Shown piece by piece: positions 36,929-45,860 of a stretch of 64,000 nucleotides of DNA. Position numbers and translations under genes: made by a program. Numbering within the stretch: the stretch's first letter is position 1; every line of letters begins with the position of its first letter. The notes under the pieces were generated by a model, which was not told the DNA's origin, made no database searches, and worked only from the letters and a program-made list of their open reading frames with translations. Source of the stretch: Peribacillus simplex (lineage in GTDB: Bacteria > Bacillota > Bacilli > Bacillales > DSM-1321); contig NZ_CP126106.1 in NCBI RefSeq assembly GCF_030123325.1, forward strand, positions 2,694,001-2,758,000, given 5' to 3'.

Positions 36929-38278
36929 ATGATTCGAAAAATTCTTATCGCAAACAGGGGAGAAATAGCATCACGCATTATTCGTACATGCAGGAAGTTG
37001 GGAATACTTACTGTCGCTGTCCATTCGGAAGCAGATGCGGATTCGCCATTTGTGGGATTGGCGGATGAGGCATATTTATTGGGTGGCCCGAGAGTACAGG
37101 AAAGCTATTTAAACGTCAATAAGATTTTGGAAATAGCCAAGAAAACGGGAGTGGAAGCCATTCATCCAGGATACGGATTTCTTAGTGAAAATGCAGATTT
37201 CGCCCGTTCATGCGAAGAAGCCGGCTTGATATTCATTGGTCCAAAACCAGAAATCATCCAGCAGATGGGCAATAAAGTCGAGGCCCGGAAAAAGATGGAA
37301 CAAGCGGGACTTCCATTGGTGCCTGGATTTTCACGTCCGTTAATTGATAGTGCAGAAGCGGCAGCCGTTGCCGAAAAGATCGGCTATCCAGTCATGTTAA
37401 AAGCAGCAGCAGGCGGCGGGGGAATCGGCATGCAGGCCGTTGCTAATGAAGATGAACTGACCAAGGCCTTCGAAGGGAATCAAAAACGTGCCCAATTGTT
37501 TTTTGGCAATGGAGATATGTTCATAGAAAAATTGATAGAGAAGCCTCGGCATATCGAAATTCAGGTATTGGCGGATTCCTTTGGGAATGCTGTTTACTTA
37601 TGGGAAAGGGAATGCTCCGTTCAAAGGCGCCACCAGAAGGTCGTGGAAGAGGCTCCCTCTTCTTTCCTTGATGAAGAAACAAGAAACAGGATGGGAATGG
37701 CTGCTGTGAAAGCGGTAAAATCCATCGGTTATAGCAATGCGGGAACTCTCGAATTTTTAGTTGATGGTGATAAAAACTTTTATTTCCTGGAAATGAATAC
37801 ACGTCTTCAGGTTGAGCATCCTGTCACCGAAGAAATTACGGGGCTGGATTTAGTCGAACAGCAAATTAAAATTGCATCGGGCAACAAATTGGAATTCACT
37901 CAAAATGAGATTAAACAGGATGGACACTCCATTGAAGTGCGTATATACGCTGAAGACCCGAAAACGTTTTATCCAGCACCGGGGAGAATCACCAGCATGG
38001 AACTTCCGGAAGGTGAAGGAATCCGTCATGAATTGGCGGTTCATGGAACTTCCGTCGTATCCCATTTTTATGATCCGATGATCGCCAAATTGGTAGTGAG
38101 CGGCGATTCAAGGGATAAAGCGATCAAGAGATTAAGGGAAGCGCTGGCAAACTATAAAATAGAAGGAATAAAAACAAACCTTCCTTTGCTTATGGAAATA
38201 ATTTCTCATGAAGCTTTTTCCCAAGGAGATACAACTACGGATTTCATTGCGAAATATATTAAAAAATTGACTGTATAA
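36929..38278 (+). CDS. yngH: biotin carboxylase subunit of methylcrotonyl-CoA carboxylase
   Basis: 449 residues. Biotin carboxylase blocks: KILIANRGEIASRIIRTCR, the glycine-rich ATP-grasp loop AAAGGGGIGMQAV, ERECSVQRRHQKVVEEAPS, and EMNTRLQVEHPVTEEITG. It carboxylates the biotin on the carrier protein encoded next, using ATP and bicarbonate. Context (HMG-CoA lyase, methylglutaconyl hydratase, carboxyltransferase) assigns it to 3-methylcrotonyl-CoA carboxylation rather than fatty acid synthesis. ATG 36929 follows AAGGAGGG. Confidence 0.92.
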   Translation: MIRKILIANRGEIASRIIRTCRKLGILTVAVHSEADADSPFVGLADEAYLLGGPRVQESYLNVNKILEIAKKTGVEAIHPGYGFLSENADFARSCEEAGLIFIGPKPEIIQQMGNKVEARKKMEQAGLPLVPGFSRPLIDSAEAAAVAEKIGYPVMLKAAAGGGGIGMQAVANEDELTKAFEGNQKRAQLFFGNGDMFIEKLIEKPRHIEIQVLADSFGNAVYLWERECSVQRRHQKVVEEAPSSFLDEETRNRMGMAAVKAVKSIGYSNAGTLEFLVDGDKNFYFLEMNTRLQVEHPVTEEITGLDLVEQQIKIASGNKLEFTQNEIKQDGHSIEVRIYAEDPKTFYPAPGRITSMELPEGEGIRHELAVHGTSVVSHFYDPMIAKLVVSGDSRDKAIKRLREALANYKIEGIKTNLPLLMEIISHEAFSQGDTTTDFIAKYIKKLTV

Positions 38279-38316
38279 CCCATATTTTAAAACAAAATGA
38301 TCAGGAGGAATGTAAG

Positions 38317-38529
38317 ATGGCAGAATTAAAGGCAAGCATGGCAGGAAGCGTTTGGAAAATCGTAGCGAATGAGGGTCAAAGTGTAACAGACGGTCAGGAC
38401 ATCATTATCTTGGAATCGATGAAAATGGAAATCCCCATTGCAGCCGAAGAAGCTGGCACCATCAAAGAACTTAAAGTGAATGAGGGGGATTTCGTAAATG
38501 AGGGCGACATTTTGGCCGTCATTGAATAA
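38317..38529 (+). CDS. yngHB: biotin carboxyl carrier protein
   Basis: 70 residues, a free-standing biotinyl domain. The biotin is carried on Lys36 in ESMKMEIPI, with the paired half-domain glycines before and after. It shuttles carboxyl groups between the carboxylase and carboxyltransferase subunits. ATG 38317 follows AGGAGG; it is 38 bases after yngH. Confidence 0.93.
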   Translation: MAELKASMAGSVWKIVANEGQSVTDGQDIIILESMKMEIPIAAEEAGTIKELKVNEGDFVNEGDILAVIE

Positions 38530-38546
38530 AAGGACGGAGGGGTAAG

Positions 38547-39446
38547 ATGAATTGGCCTGAAAAAGTGACAATTAAGGAAGTGGGTCCGCGTGACGGGCTG
38601 CAAAATGAAAAGGTCATGATACCTGCACAAAGCAAAATGGATTGGATCGATCAGCTCTCTGATACGGGATTATCTTATATAGAAGTGACTTCTTTTGTCC
38701 ATCCAAAGTGGATTCCCCAATTAAGTGATGCCGCCCTTGTGGCTAAGGGAATAAAGCGCAAACCCGGTATCACTTATGCGGCCCTTGTACCCAATCAAAG
38801 GGGACTGGAGTCGGCTCTTGAAGCAAATATCGATGAAATTTCCGTGTTCATGTCATCCAGTGAAACGCATAATCTTAAAAATATTAATAAATCGATCTCC
38901 GATACCTTTCCAATAATGAAGGATGTCATCGGGACAGCAGCAAATAGCGGGAAAACGGTCAGGGGCTATATTTCAACCGTTTTCGGCTGTCCTTATGAAG
39001 GGGAGATTTCGTCCGAACAGGTTTTCCGTGTTTGTGATCAACTGTTTGAGTATGGAATCGATGAGGTCTCATTGGGTGATACCATTGGGGTCGCATCTCC
39101 AAGACAAGTTGCCTTGTTCCTTGAACAGGCAGTAAAAAGATATGATACAAGCCGGATTGCCCTCCATTTTCATGATACAAGGGGTATGGCACTCGCAAAT
39201 GTCCTTGAATCACTGAATTATGGTGTTGACACATTCGACTCTTCGCTCGGAGGTTTAGGAGGATGCCCGTATGCACCAGGTGCGAGCGGAAATGTGGCAA
39301 CGGATGACCTGATCCATATGCTACATAAAATGGGAATTAAAACGGGAATCAATCCAGAAAAACTAATGAAGGCTGCGGCCATGATGCAAAGCTTTTTGGA
39401 GAAACCATTGCCTAGCCATCAGATGGCTGTTTATAACGCACAATAA
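38547..39446 (+). CDS. yngG: hydroxymethylglutaryl-CoA lyase
   Basis: 299 residues. DRE-TIM barrel start GPRDGLQNEKV, HFHDTRGMALANVL for metal binding, and the signature GGLGGCPYAPGASGNVATDD with the catalytic cysteine. It splits HMG-CoA to acetoacetate and acetyl-CoA, the last step of leucine breakdown. It follows the carrier gene by 17 bases with GGAGGGG before ATG 38547. Confidence 0.94.
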   Translation: MNWPEKVTIKEVGPRDGLQNEKVMIPAQSKMDWIDQLSDTGLSYIEVTSFVHPKWIPQLSDAALVAKGIKRKPGITYAALVPNQRGLESALEANIDEISVFMSSSETHNLKNINKSISDTFPIMKDVIGTAANSGKTVRGYISTVFGCPYEGEISSEQVFRVCDQLFEYGIDEVSLGDTIGVASPRQVALFLEQAVKRYDTSRIALHFHDTRGMALANVLESLNYGVDTFDSSLGGLGGCPYAPGASGNVATDDLIHMLHKMGIKTGINPEKLMKAAAMMQSFLEKPLPSHQMAVYNAQ

Positions 39447-39465
39447 GAGAAATTGAGGTGAATGT

Positions 39466-40248
39466 ATGACTTCATTAGTTGAGATCAGTCATGAAGAAAA
39501 GGGAATTGCCCTCGTGACTTTGAACCGGCCGGATGCTGCTAATGCTTTATCCACAGAATTGCTTCATTGCTTAGTCGAAGGGCTGTATGAATTGAAAAAA
39601 GATTCCAATTTACGAACGGTCATTATAACGGGAGCAGGTGATAAGGCGTTTTGTGCAGGTGCAGACCTTAAGGAACGAGCAGGTATGAATGATGATAAAG
39701 TCAGGGAGACAGTCAAGTTGATTGGAGACACGATTACGGCTGTCGAAAATCTTCCAGTGCCAGTCATTGCCGCGATTAACGGTTCGGCTTTTGGCGGTGG
39801 GCTGGAGTTGGCACTCGCTTGTGACATACGTATCGCATCGGAAACGGCTAAGGTTGGACTGACAGAAACGTCATTAGGCATCATCCCAGGCGCCGGCGGT
39901 ACACAAAGACTGCCGCGGATAGTCGGAATGCCGACAGCGAAAGAACTGATTTATACGGCAAGGAGATTGGATGCAAAAACGGCACATGCCTTGAAAATCA
40001 TCAGTCATGTATATTCACCCCAGCATTTACTTGAGGAAGCGAAAAAATTGGCTGGGGAAATTGCGGTCAATGCCCCATTAGCACTCAGGGCTGCAAAAGC
40101 GGCGATCAATCAAGGGGCTGAGACTAATTTGAAAACAGGATTGCAAATTGAAAAAGACTGCTATCAGACAACTTTAAAAACCCGTGACCGACTGGAGGGT
40201 CTGTCAGCATTCAAGGAAAAACGCAAACCGGTTTTTAAGGGCCAATGA
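39466..40248 (+). CDS. yngF: enoyl-CoA hydratase, probably methylglutaconyl-CoA hydratase
   Basis: 260 residues of the crotonase family. The oxyanion-hole motifs are FCAGADLKERAGM and INGSAFGGGLELALACD; GLTETSLGIIPGAGGTQRLPR carries the catalytic glutamates. In the leucine route it hydrates 3-methylglutaconyl-CoA to HMG-CoA. The next gene begins within its last codons (carboxyltransferase ribosome site just after the stop). Confidence 0.92.
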   Translation: MTSLVEISHEEKGIALVTLNRPDAANALSTELLHCLVEGLYELKKDSNLRTVIITGAGDKAFCAGADLKERAGMNDDKVRETVKLIGDTITAVENLPVPVIAAINGSAFGGGLELALACDIRIASETAKVGLTETSLGIIPGAGGTQRLPRIVGMPTAKELIYTARRLDAKTAHALKIISHVYSPQHLLEEAKKLAGEIAVNAPLALRAAKAAINQGAETNLKTGLQIEKDCYQTTLKTRDRLEGLSAFKEKRKPVFKGQ

Positions 40249-40271
40249 TTTCAATTGAAGGAGGAACAGGG

Positions 40272-41801
40272 ATGGTAACGACGGATAAACTAACCGAAAC
40301 GGTTGAAACGATTAAAAAAGGCGGTTTAGAAAAATATCATCAAAAAAACGCTGAAAAAGGAAAGCTTTTCGTGCGTGAACGGCTAGAGCTGCTTTTCGAT
40401 GAAGGGGTTGAAATAGAGGACGCTTTCTTTGCTAATTGTGCCAGTGATGGATTACCTGCTGATGGTGTAGTTACAGGCATCGGGAAAATCAATGGTCAGA
40501 GGGTCTGTGTCATGGCCAATGATTCGACTGTAAAAGCTGGTTCCTGGGGAGCAAGGACCGTCGAGAAAATCATTCGCATTCAGGAAACAGCTGAAAAGTT
40601 GCAGTTGCCCCTTCTTTATTTAGTCGATTCTGCCGGGGCACGAATTACGGATCAAGTAGAAATGTTTCCAGGACGCCGCGGAGCAGGACGAATCTTTTAC
40701 AACCAAGTGAAGTTATCAGGAAAAGTACCGCAAATTTGTCTATTGTTCGGTCCGTCTGCCGCAGGCGGGGCATATATCCCAGCTTTTTGCGATATTGTCG
40801 TAATGGTTGATGGCAATGCATCCATGTATTTAGGTTCACCGAGAATGGCAGAAATGGTCATTGGCGAAAAGGTAACCGAAGAGGAAATGGGCGGGGCGAA
40901 AATGCATTGTTCTGTGTCAGGATGCGGGGATGTGCTTGTCAAGTCGGAGGAAGAATCCATCGCGTTTGCACGCAGATACTTAAGCTATTTTCCAGGAAAT
41001 TATCAAGAAAGACCTAAAAGCATAAGACCTGAGCTGCCTGCGGATTTCGAAAAAACATTGGAGGAACTGATTCCCAAAAATCAGAATGCACCCTTCAATA
41101 TGTATGACTTGATCGATAGGGTTATAGACAGGCAATCGTTTTGTGAAATCAAGAAACTATTTGCACCCGAATTAATTACTGGGCTTGCCAGGCTTAATGG
41201 ACAAACGATAGGGATCATAGCGAATCAGCCGCGTGTCAAGGGCGGCGTCCTGTTCCATGATTCAGCTGATAAGGCAGCCAAGTTCATCAATTTATGTGAT
41301 GCTTTCCATATACCGCTGTTGTTCCTGGTGGATATTCCAGGATTCATGATTGGGACGAAGGTCGAACAGGCAGGGATCATTCGCCATGGTGCAAAAATGA
41401 TTTCGGCCATGAGTGAAGCCACCGTTCCCAAGATTTCTGTCATTGTCCGTAAGGCTTATGGTGCAGGACTATACGCGATGGCTGGTCCCGCTTTTGAACC
41501 TGACTGCGTTCTTGCCTTACCGACGGCATTGATTGCGGTCATGGGGGCAGAGGCTGCGGTCAACGCAGTCTATGCCAACAAAATAAATGCGATGGAACCA
41601 GAAGAGCGCCCAGCATTCATCGAACAGAAGCGCAATGAATATAATGAAGATATCGATATCTACCGCTTAGCCTCCGAAATGATTGTTGATGGAATCATCC
41701 AACCAAATGACCTGCGTGATGAATTAAGTGCCAGGTTTGAAGCGTATAGCAGTAAGCAATTGACATTTACCGATCGTAAACATGGAGTCTATCCCGTTTA
41801 A
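40272..41801 (+). CDS. yngE: carboxyltransferase subunit of methylcrotonyl-CoA carboxylase
   Basis: 509 residues from ATG 40272, nine bases after GAAGGAGG; an ATG at 40245 overlaps yngF and lacks a ribosome site. It has the two crotonase-like halves of acyl-CoA carboxyltransferases: YLVDSAGARITDQVEMFPGRRGAGR and LFGPSAAGGAYIPAFCD in the first, LVDIPGFMIGTKVEQAGIIRHGAKM and KAYGAGLYAMAG in the second. It moves the carboxyl group from biotin to methylcrotonyl-CoA. Last gene of the operon; a hairpin follows. Confidence 0.92.
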   Translation: MVTTDKLTETVETIKKGGLEKYHQKNAEKGKLFVRERLELLFDEGVEIEDAFFANCASDGLPADGVVTGIGKINGQRVCVMANDSTVKAGSWGARTVEKIIRIQETAEKLQLPLLYLVDSAGARITDQVEMFPGRRGAGRIFYNQVKLSGKVPQICLLFGPSAAGGAYIPAFCDIVVMVDGNASMYLGSPRMAEMVIGEKVTEEEMGGAKMHCSVSGCGDVLVKSEEESIAFARRYLSYFPGNYQERPKSIRPELPADFEKTLEELIPKNQNAPFNMYDLIDRVIDRQSFCEIKKLFAPELITGLARLNGQTIGIIANQPRVKGGVLFHDSADKAAKFINLCDAFHIPLLFLVDIPGFMIGTKVEQAGIIRHGAKMISAMSEATVPKISVIVRKAYGAGLYAMAGPAFEPDCVLALPTALIAVMGAEAAVNAVYANKINAMEPEERPAFIEQKRNEYNEDIDIYRLASEMIVDGIIQPNDLRDELSARFEAYSSKQLTFTDRKHGVYPV

Positions 41802-41815
41802 AGAATCAATAAACA

Positions 41816-41844
41816 AGCCTGGTCATCATGACCAGGCTATTTAT
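41816..41844 (+). terminator. terminator of the leucine operon
   Basis: AGCCTGGTCAT and ATGACCAGGCT form a strong stem with a tight loop. The following T run is interrupted (ATTTAT), so termination may be incomplete. Confidence 0.65.
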
Positions 41845-41924
41845 CATGTATGAAAATAAATGATTTTTTAAATAATTAGAAAATTTTCTGATTTAGAGTT
41901 GCTAAATTACACAAGGAAGAGTAC

Positions 41925-41953
41925 TATAATTAGTAATTAATGATTTACTAATT
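41925..41953. promoter_or_regulatory. promoter with a palindromic operator for the NAD salvage operon
   Basis: TATAAT at 41925-41930 runs into an inverted repeat with 9-bp perfect arms, AATTAGTAA (41928-41936) and TTACTAATT (41945-41953), 8 bases apart. The start of transcription would fall inside it. This fits repression by the NrtR-like protein encoded next; NrtR sites in other bacteria are AT-rich palindromes around TAGT/ACTA. Confidence 0.6.
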
Positions 41954-41992
41954 ACTCAACCCCATACTTAGTGAAAGAAAGTGAGAGTTGCC

Positions 41993-42757
41993 ATGGGTCA
42001 GCAGGAAAAAAAGAAATATATTACTCCAGATGGATATACAGCAGATATTGCAATCTTTACGATAACTACAAAGAAAACGGCAGAGAAAGCCCCGCCTGAA
42101 ATGTTTTTGAAATTATTATTAATCAAACGTGCCACAAAAGATAAGGAAGGAAGCCCGAATGTTGAAGGAGATAAATGGGCTTTACCTGGAGGCTTTGTCA
42201 ATGCTGGCGAGACTGCTTATGAAGCAGCCAAAAGAGAATTGAAAGAAGAAACGGGCGTAGCTGGATTCCATGTCAAGCATTTCGGGGTTTATGACCGGCC
42301 AGGACGTGATCCCAGGGGTTGGATCATATCCAATGCTTTTTATGCAATTGTCCAGGAAGAGTTTCTTCATCAAAGAAAAGCGAATGACGATGCAGCCGAG
42401 GTTGAATTGTTCACGATTCAGGAAGCCTTACAATTAGATCTTGCGTTCGATCATTATACAATTATAAACGATGCGATGAATTTAATGAAAAAAGAAATGG
42501 TGCAAACGACGATAGCCCAAAAATTCCTGCCGGATGAATTTACACTTTCTGAATTGCAACGGGTTTTGCTGACAGCCAGAGATGATGCAAAAATAAGCGC
42601 AGACTCACTTTTTTATGCAAAAGCCCCGAAACTCCCGTTTTTGGAGAAAGTCTTGGATGAAAAGGGAATGCAGAAGAAAACGAAACGTAATTCGTATCGG
42701 CCTTCACAGCTTTACCGATTTAATGCAGAGGTTGTCATGGACTCTATTTACTACTAA
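41993..42757 (+). CDS. NrtR-like Nudix protein with C-terminal winged helix (NAD metabolism regulator)
   Basis: 254 residues from ATG 41993 (the frame opens at GTG 41981). The N-terminal Nudix domain is at about 10-150, with the Nudix box G-x5-E-x7-R-E-L-K-E-E-T-G fully intact. The C-terminal about 90 residues (DEFTLSELQRVLL..., RPSQLYRFN) match the winged helix of NrtR, a repressor that senses ADP-ribose. Many NrtR proteins have lost Nudix activity; this box looks catalytic, so it may hydrolyse ADP-ribose as well as regulate. It heads an operon with pncA, pncB and nadE and has its own palindromic promoter. Confidence 0.85.
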   Translation: MGQQEKKKYITPDGYTADIAIFTITTKKTAEKAPPEMFLKLLLIKRATKDKEGSPNVEGDKWALPGGFVNAGETAYEAAKRELKEETGVAGFHVKHFGVYDRPGRDPRGWIISNAFYAIVQEEFLHQRKANDDAAEVELFTIQEALQLDLAFDHYTIINDAMNLMKKEMVQTTIAQKFLPDEFTLSELQRVLLTARDDAKISADSLFYAKAPKLPFLEKVLDEKGMQKKTKRNSYRPSQLYRFNAEVVMDSIYY

Positions 42758-42771
42758 GGGGGAATCGTGCA

Positions 42772-43323
42772 ATGGGAAAAAAGGCATTGATCAATATAGA
42801 TTATACGTATGACTTCGTGGCAGACGGGGGTTCATTGACCTGCGGGAAGCCAGGCCAGGATATCGAGAAGGCTCTTGTCAGTATAACCAAGGATTTTATC
42901 GAACAAGGTGAATACACGGTATTCGCGATTGATTTACATGAAGAAGGAGACCGCTTACATCCCGAATCGAATTTGTTTCCACCACATAATATTAGCGGTA
43001 CAATGGGTAGAAACCTATACGGGGCGTTAAAAGAGGAATATGAAACAAATAAAAATCAAAAGAATGTTCATTATATAGATAAAACACGTTATTCGGCCTT
43101 TGCAGGAACGGACCTTGATATCCGCCTGCGGGAACGTCACATTACCGATGTATATTTAGTCGGGGTTTGTACGGATATCTGTATTTTGCATACGGCAATC
43201 GACGCTTATAATCTAGGCTATAAAATCTTTATATATGAAAATGCAGTGGCCTCGTTCAATGATGCGGGTCACCATTGGGCGCTTGGACATTTTAAAGGAT
43301 CTCTTGGAGCAACCATTCTATAA
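42772..43323 (+). CDS. pncA: nicotinamidase
   Basis: 183 residues of the isochorismatase fold, close to Bacillus PncA. The catalytic triad is Asp10 (INIDYTYDF), Lys104 (DKTRYSAF) and Cys137 (CTDICILHTA). It deamidates nicotinamide to nicotinate. It is 14 bases after the NrtR-like gene, with AAGGGGG before ATG 42772. Confidence 0.92.
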   Translation: MGKKALINIDYTYDFVADGGSLTCGKPGQDIEKALVSITKDFIEQGEYTVFAIDLHEEGDRLHPESNLFPPHNISGTMGRNLYGALKEEYETNKNQKNVHYIDKTRYSAFAGTDLDIRLRERHITDVYLVGVCTDICILHTAIDAYNLGYKIFIYENAVASFNDAGHHWALGHFKGSLGATIL

Positions 43324-43380
43324 CATTAACGCAACAGAATAGAAGGGAAGCGAAGGCTTCTCTTTTGGGAGGAACTATAC

Positions 43381-44850
43381 ATGGAAAAAAAGTACAACGA
43401 CGACAGTTACGCATTACACACTGATCTATACCAAATCAATATGGCCCAAACTTATTGGCAGGACAAAACACATAACCGAAAGGCAGTTTTCGAAATATTT
43501 TTCAGAAAGCTTCCATTTAACAGCGGATATGCGATTTTTGCGGGACTTGAAAAAATTGTCCATTACCTTCAAAACTTTTCCTTCTCGGAAAGTGATATCG
43601 ACTATTTAAAAAATGATCTGCACTATGATGAAGAATTTTTGAATTATTTGCGGAACATCCGTTTCACGGGAGAGATTCGCTGCATGAAAGAGGGAGAGCT
43701 CGTCTTCGGCAATGAACCGATTTTACGGGTGGAGGCACCGCTCGGTGAGGCTCAACTCATCGAAACTGCGCTGCTTAACATTGTGAACTATCACACACTC
43801 GTAGCAACAAAAGCTTCGCGCATCAAACAGGTCATCGGTGAAGAATCTGCCCTCGAATTCGGTTCAAGGCGGGCGCAAGAAATGGATGCTGCAATTTGGG
43901 GAGCGAGGGCGGCCTATATTGCTGGCTTTGATTCCACCAGTAATGTACGTGCTGGAAAGCTGTTCGGCATTCCTGTTTCAGGGACCCATGCACATTCCAT
44001 GATCCAAGCTTATAAAGATGAATATACTGCTTTTCACAAATACGCTGTTTCCCATAAAGACTGTGTATTCTTGGTTGATACTTATGATACATTACGTTCT
44101 GGCATTCCGAATGCAATCCGTGTTGCCAAGGAACTGGGCGATAAAATCAATTTCATTGGCGTCCGTCTTGACAGCGGTGATTTAGCTTACTTATCAAAAG
44201 AAGCACGACGTATGCTTGATGCTGCAGGGTTCCATGATGCGAAGATTGTCGCTTCCAATGACTTGGATGAATATACGATCATCAACCTGAAACAACAAGG
44301 AGCAAGAATTGACATTTGGGGCATTGGAACCAAATTGATTACGGCTTATGACCAGCCAGCGCTCGGTGCCGTTTATAAAATGGTTTCAATAGAGGGCGAA
44401 GATGGGAATATGAGAGATACCATCAAAATTTCTTCTAACCCTGAAAAGGTTACGACACCTGGCTTAAAACGAGTATATCGTATCATCAATAAAGTGAACC
44501 ATCATGCTGAAGGTGATTATTTGGCGATGGAATATGAGAAGCCGCAGGAACAGGAAAAATTAAAAATGTTTCATCCTGTCCATACCTTCCTAAGTAAATT
44601 CGTCACGGATTTCGATGCGGTTGATCTGCATGTGGATATTTTCAAGGATGGAAATTTGATTTATGAATTGCCAACCATAGATGAAATCAAGGCATTCACG
44701 CAAAAAAATCTCCAAGTATTATGGCCGGAGTACCTGCGTGCACTTAATCCTGAAGAATACCCGGTAGATCTAAGCCAGGATTGTTGGGATAATAAAATGA
44801 GGAATATAGATGAAGTTAAAGCTAATGTAGAAAGAATGCTAACGAAATGA
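43381..44850 (+). CDS. pncB: nicotinate phosphoribosyltransferase
   Basis: 489 residues. Family blocks include ALHTDLYQINMAQTYW at the start, EFGSRRAQEMDAA, GTHAHSMIQAY around the phosphorylated histidine and GVRLDSGDLAYLSK. It joins nicotinate and PRPP to nicotinate mononucleotide, helped by ATP hydrolysis. It lies between pncA and nadE. ATG 43381 follows GGGAGGA. Confidence 0.93.
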   Translation: MEKKYNDDSYALHTDLYQINMAQTYWQDKTHNRKAVFEIFFRKLPFNSGYAIFAGLEKIVHYLQNFSFSESDIDYLKNDLHYDEEFLNYLRNIRFTGEIRCMKEGELVFGNEPILRVEAPLGEAQLIETALLNIVNYHTLVATKASRIKQVIGEESALEFGSRRAQEMDAAIWGARAAYIAGFDSTSNVRAGKLFGIPVSGTHAHSMIQAYKDEYTAFHKYAVSHKDCVFLVDTYDTLRSGIPNAIRVAKELGDKINFIGVRLDSGDLAYLSKEARRMLDAAGFHDAKIVASNDLDEYTIINLKQQGARIDIWGIGTKLITAYDQPALGAVYKMVSIEGEDGNMRDTIKISSNPEKVTTPGLKRVYRIINKVNHHAEGDYLAMEYEKPQEQEKLKMFHPVHTFLSKFVTDFDAVDLHVDIFKDGNLIYELPTIDEIKAFTQKNLQVLWPEYLRALNPEEYPVDLSQDCWDNKMRNIDEVKANVERMLTK

Positions 44851-44884
44851 CAATCCTATTTTATTAGAAAGCGGGGCTTTGCCA

Positions 44885-45715
44885 ATGCGTCCATTACAAA
44901 AAGAAATCGTAAAAAAATTACTTGTCCAACCAACGATCGATCCTGAAGTCGAGTTCAGGAAAAGTGTTGATCTACTAAAAGGGTATATGAAGAAAAATAC
45001 GTTTCTGAAAAGCTTTGTACTTGGAATATCTGGAGGGCAAGATTCAACACTGGCGGGGTATATTGCCCAAACCGCTGTCAATGAATTGAATGAAGAAAAG
45101 ACTGGCAGCGACTACAAGTTTGTTGCTGTAAGCTTGCCATATGGAGTACAGGCTGATGAAGATGACAGGCAGCTGGCTTTAAAATTCATCAAGCCAAGCC
45201 AAACGGTTACAGTCAACATCAAGGAAGCGGTGGATGCATCAGTAAAAGCTGTGGAAGAAGCAGTTTCTGAAAAGCTATCGAATTTCTTAAGGGGAAATGT
45301 TAAAGCACGTGAGCGAATGAAGGTACAATATGATTTAGCCGGACTTTATAAAGGCGTCGTGCTTGGTACGGACCATGCAGCAGAAGCGATCACAGGTTTC
45401 TTTACGAAACATGGTGATGGCGCAGCGGATATCCTTCCATTATACCGATTGAATAAAAGGCAAGGAAAAGAAATCCTGAAGTTCGTCGGGGCTCCCGAGC
45501 GTCTTTATACGAAAATACCAACGGCCGATTTGGAAGATGACAAACCGTTGCTTCCTGATGAAGTCGCTTTAGGCATTAGCTACGATGAAATCGATGATTA
45601 CCTTGAAGGCAAGGAAATCAGAACGGAAGCTGCCGAAATCATCGAAGGTTGGTATACTAAAACCGAACATAAACGCAATGAAGCCATTAACGTTTATGAT
45701 ACTTGGTGGAAATAA
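44885..45715 (+). CDS. nadE: ammonia-dependent NAD synthetase
   Basis: 276 residues from ATG 44885 (a TTG two codons earlier is also possible). N-type ATP pyrophosphatase loop GISGGQDSTLAG, LPYGVQADEDD, LGTDHAAEAITGFFTKHGDGAADILPL and C-terminal TEHKR are all as in Bacillus NadE. It amidates nicotinate adenine dinucleotide to NAD+. No glutaminase domain is present, so ammonia is the donor. It ends the salvage operon, with a strong terminator after it. Confidence 0.94.
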   Translation: MRPLQKEIVKKLLVQPTIDPEVEFRKSVDLLKGYMKKNTFLKSFVLGISGGQDSTLAGYIAQTAVNELNEEKTGSDYKFVAVSLPYGVQADEDDRQLALKFIKPSQTVTVNIKEAVDASVKAVEEAVSEKLSNFLRGNVKARERMKVQYDLAGLYKGVVLGTDHAAEAITGFFTKHGDGAADILPLYRLNKRQGKEILKFVGAPERLYTKIPTADLEDDKPLLPDEVALGISYDEIDDYLEGKEIRTEAAEIIEGWYTKTEHKRNEAINVYDTWWK

Positions 45716-45731
45716 GAAGCTGATAAGTTAT

Positions 45732-45759
45732 CCCGCATCACATAGATGCGGGTTTTTTT
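45732..45759 (+). terminator. rho-independent terminator of the NAD operon
   Basis: CCCGCATC pairs with GATGCGGG over a 5-base loop, followed by seven T. Confidence 0.93.
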
Positions 45760-45860
45760 GCAAGAACATAACGAGCACCTTGGCCAACACATCAGTATTG
45801 AAATTTTACCGGCAAAGGGGGAAACGAAATGTCGATTCTAAATATGGATTTATCCAGGAT

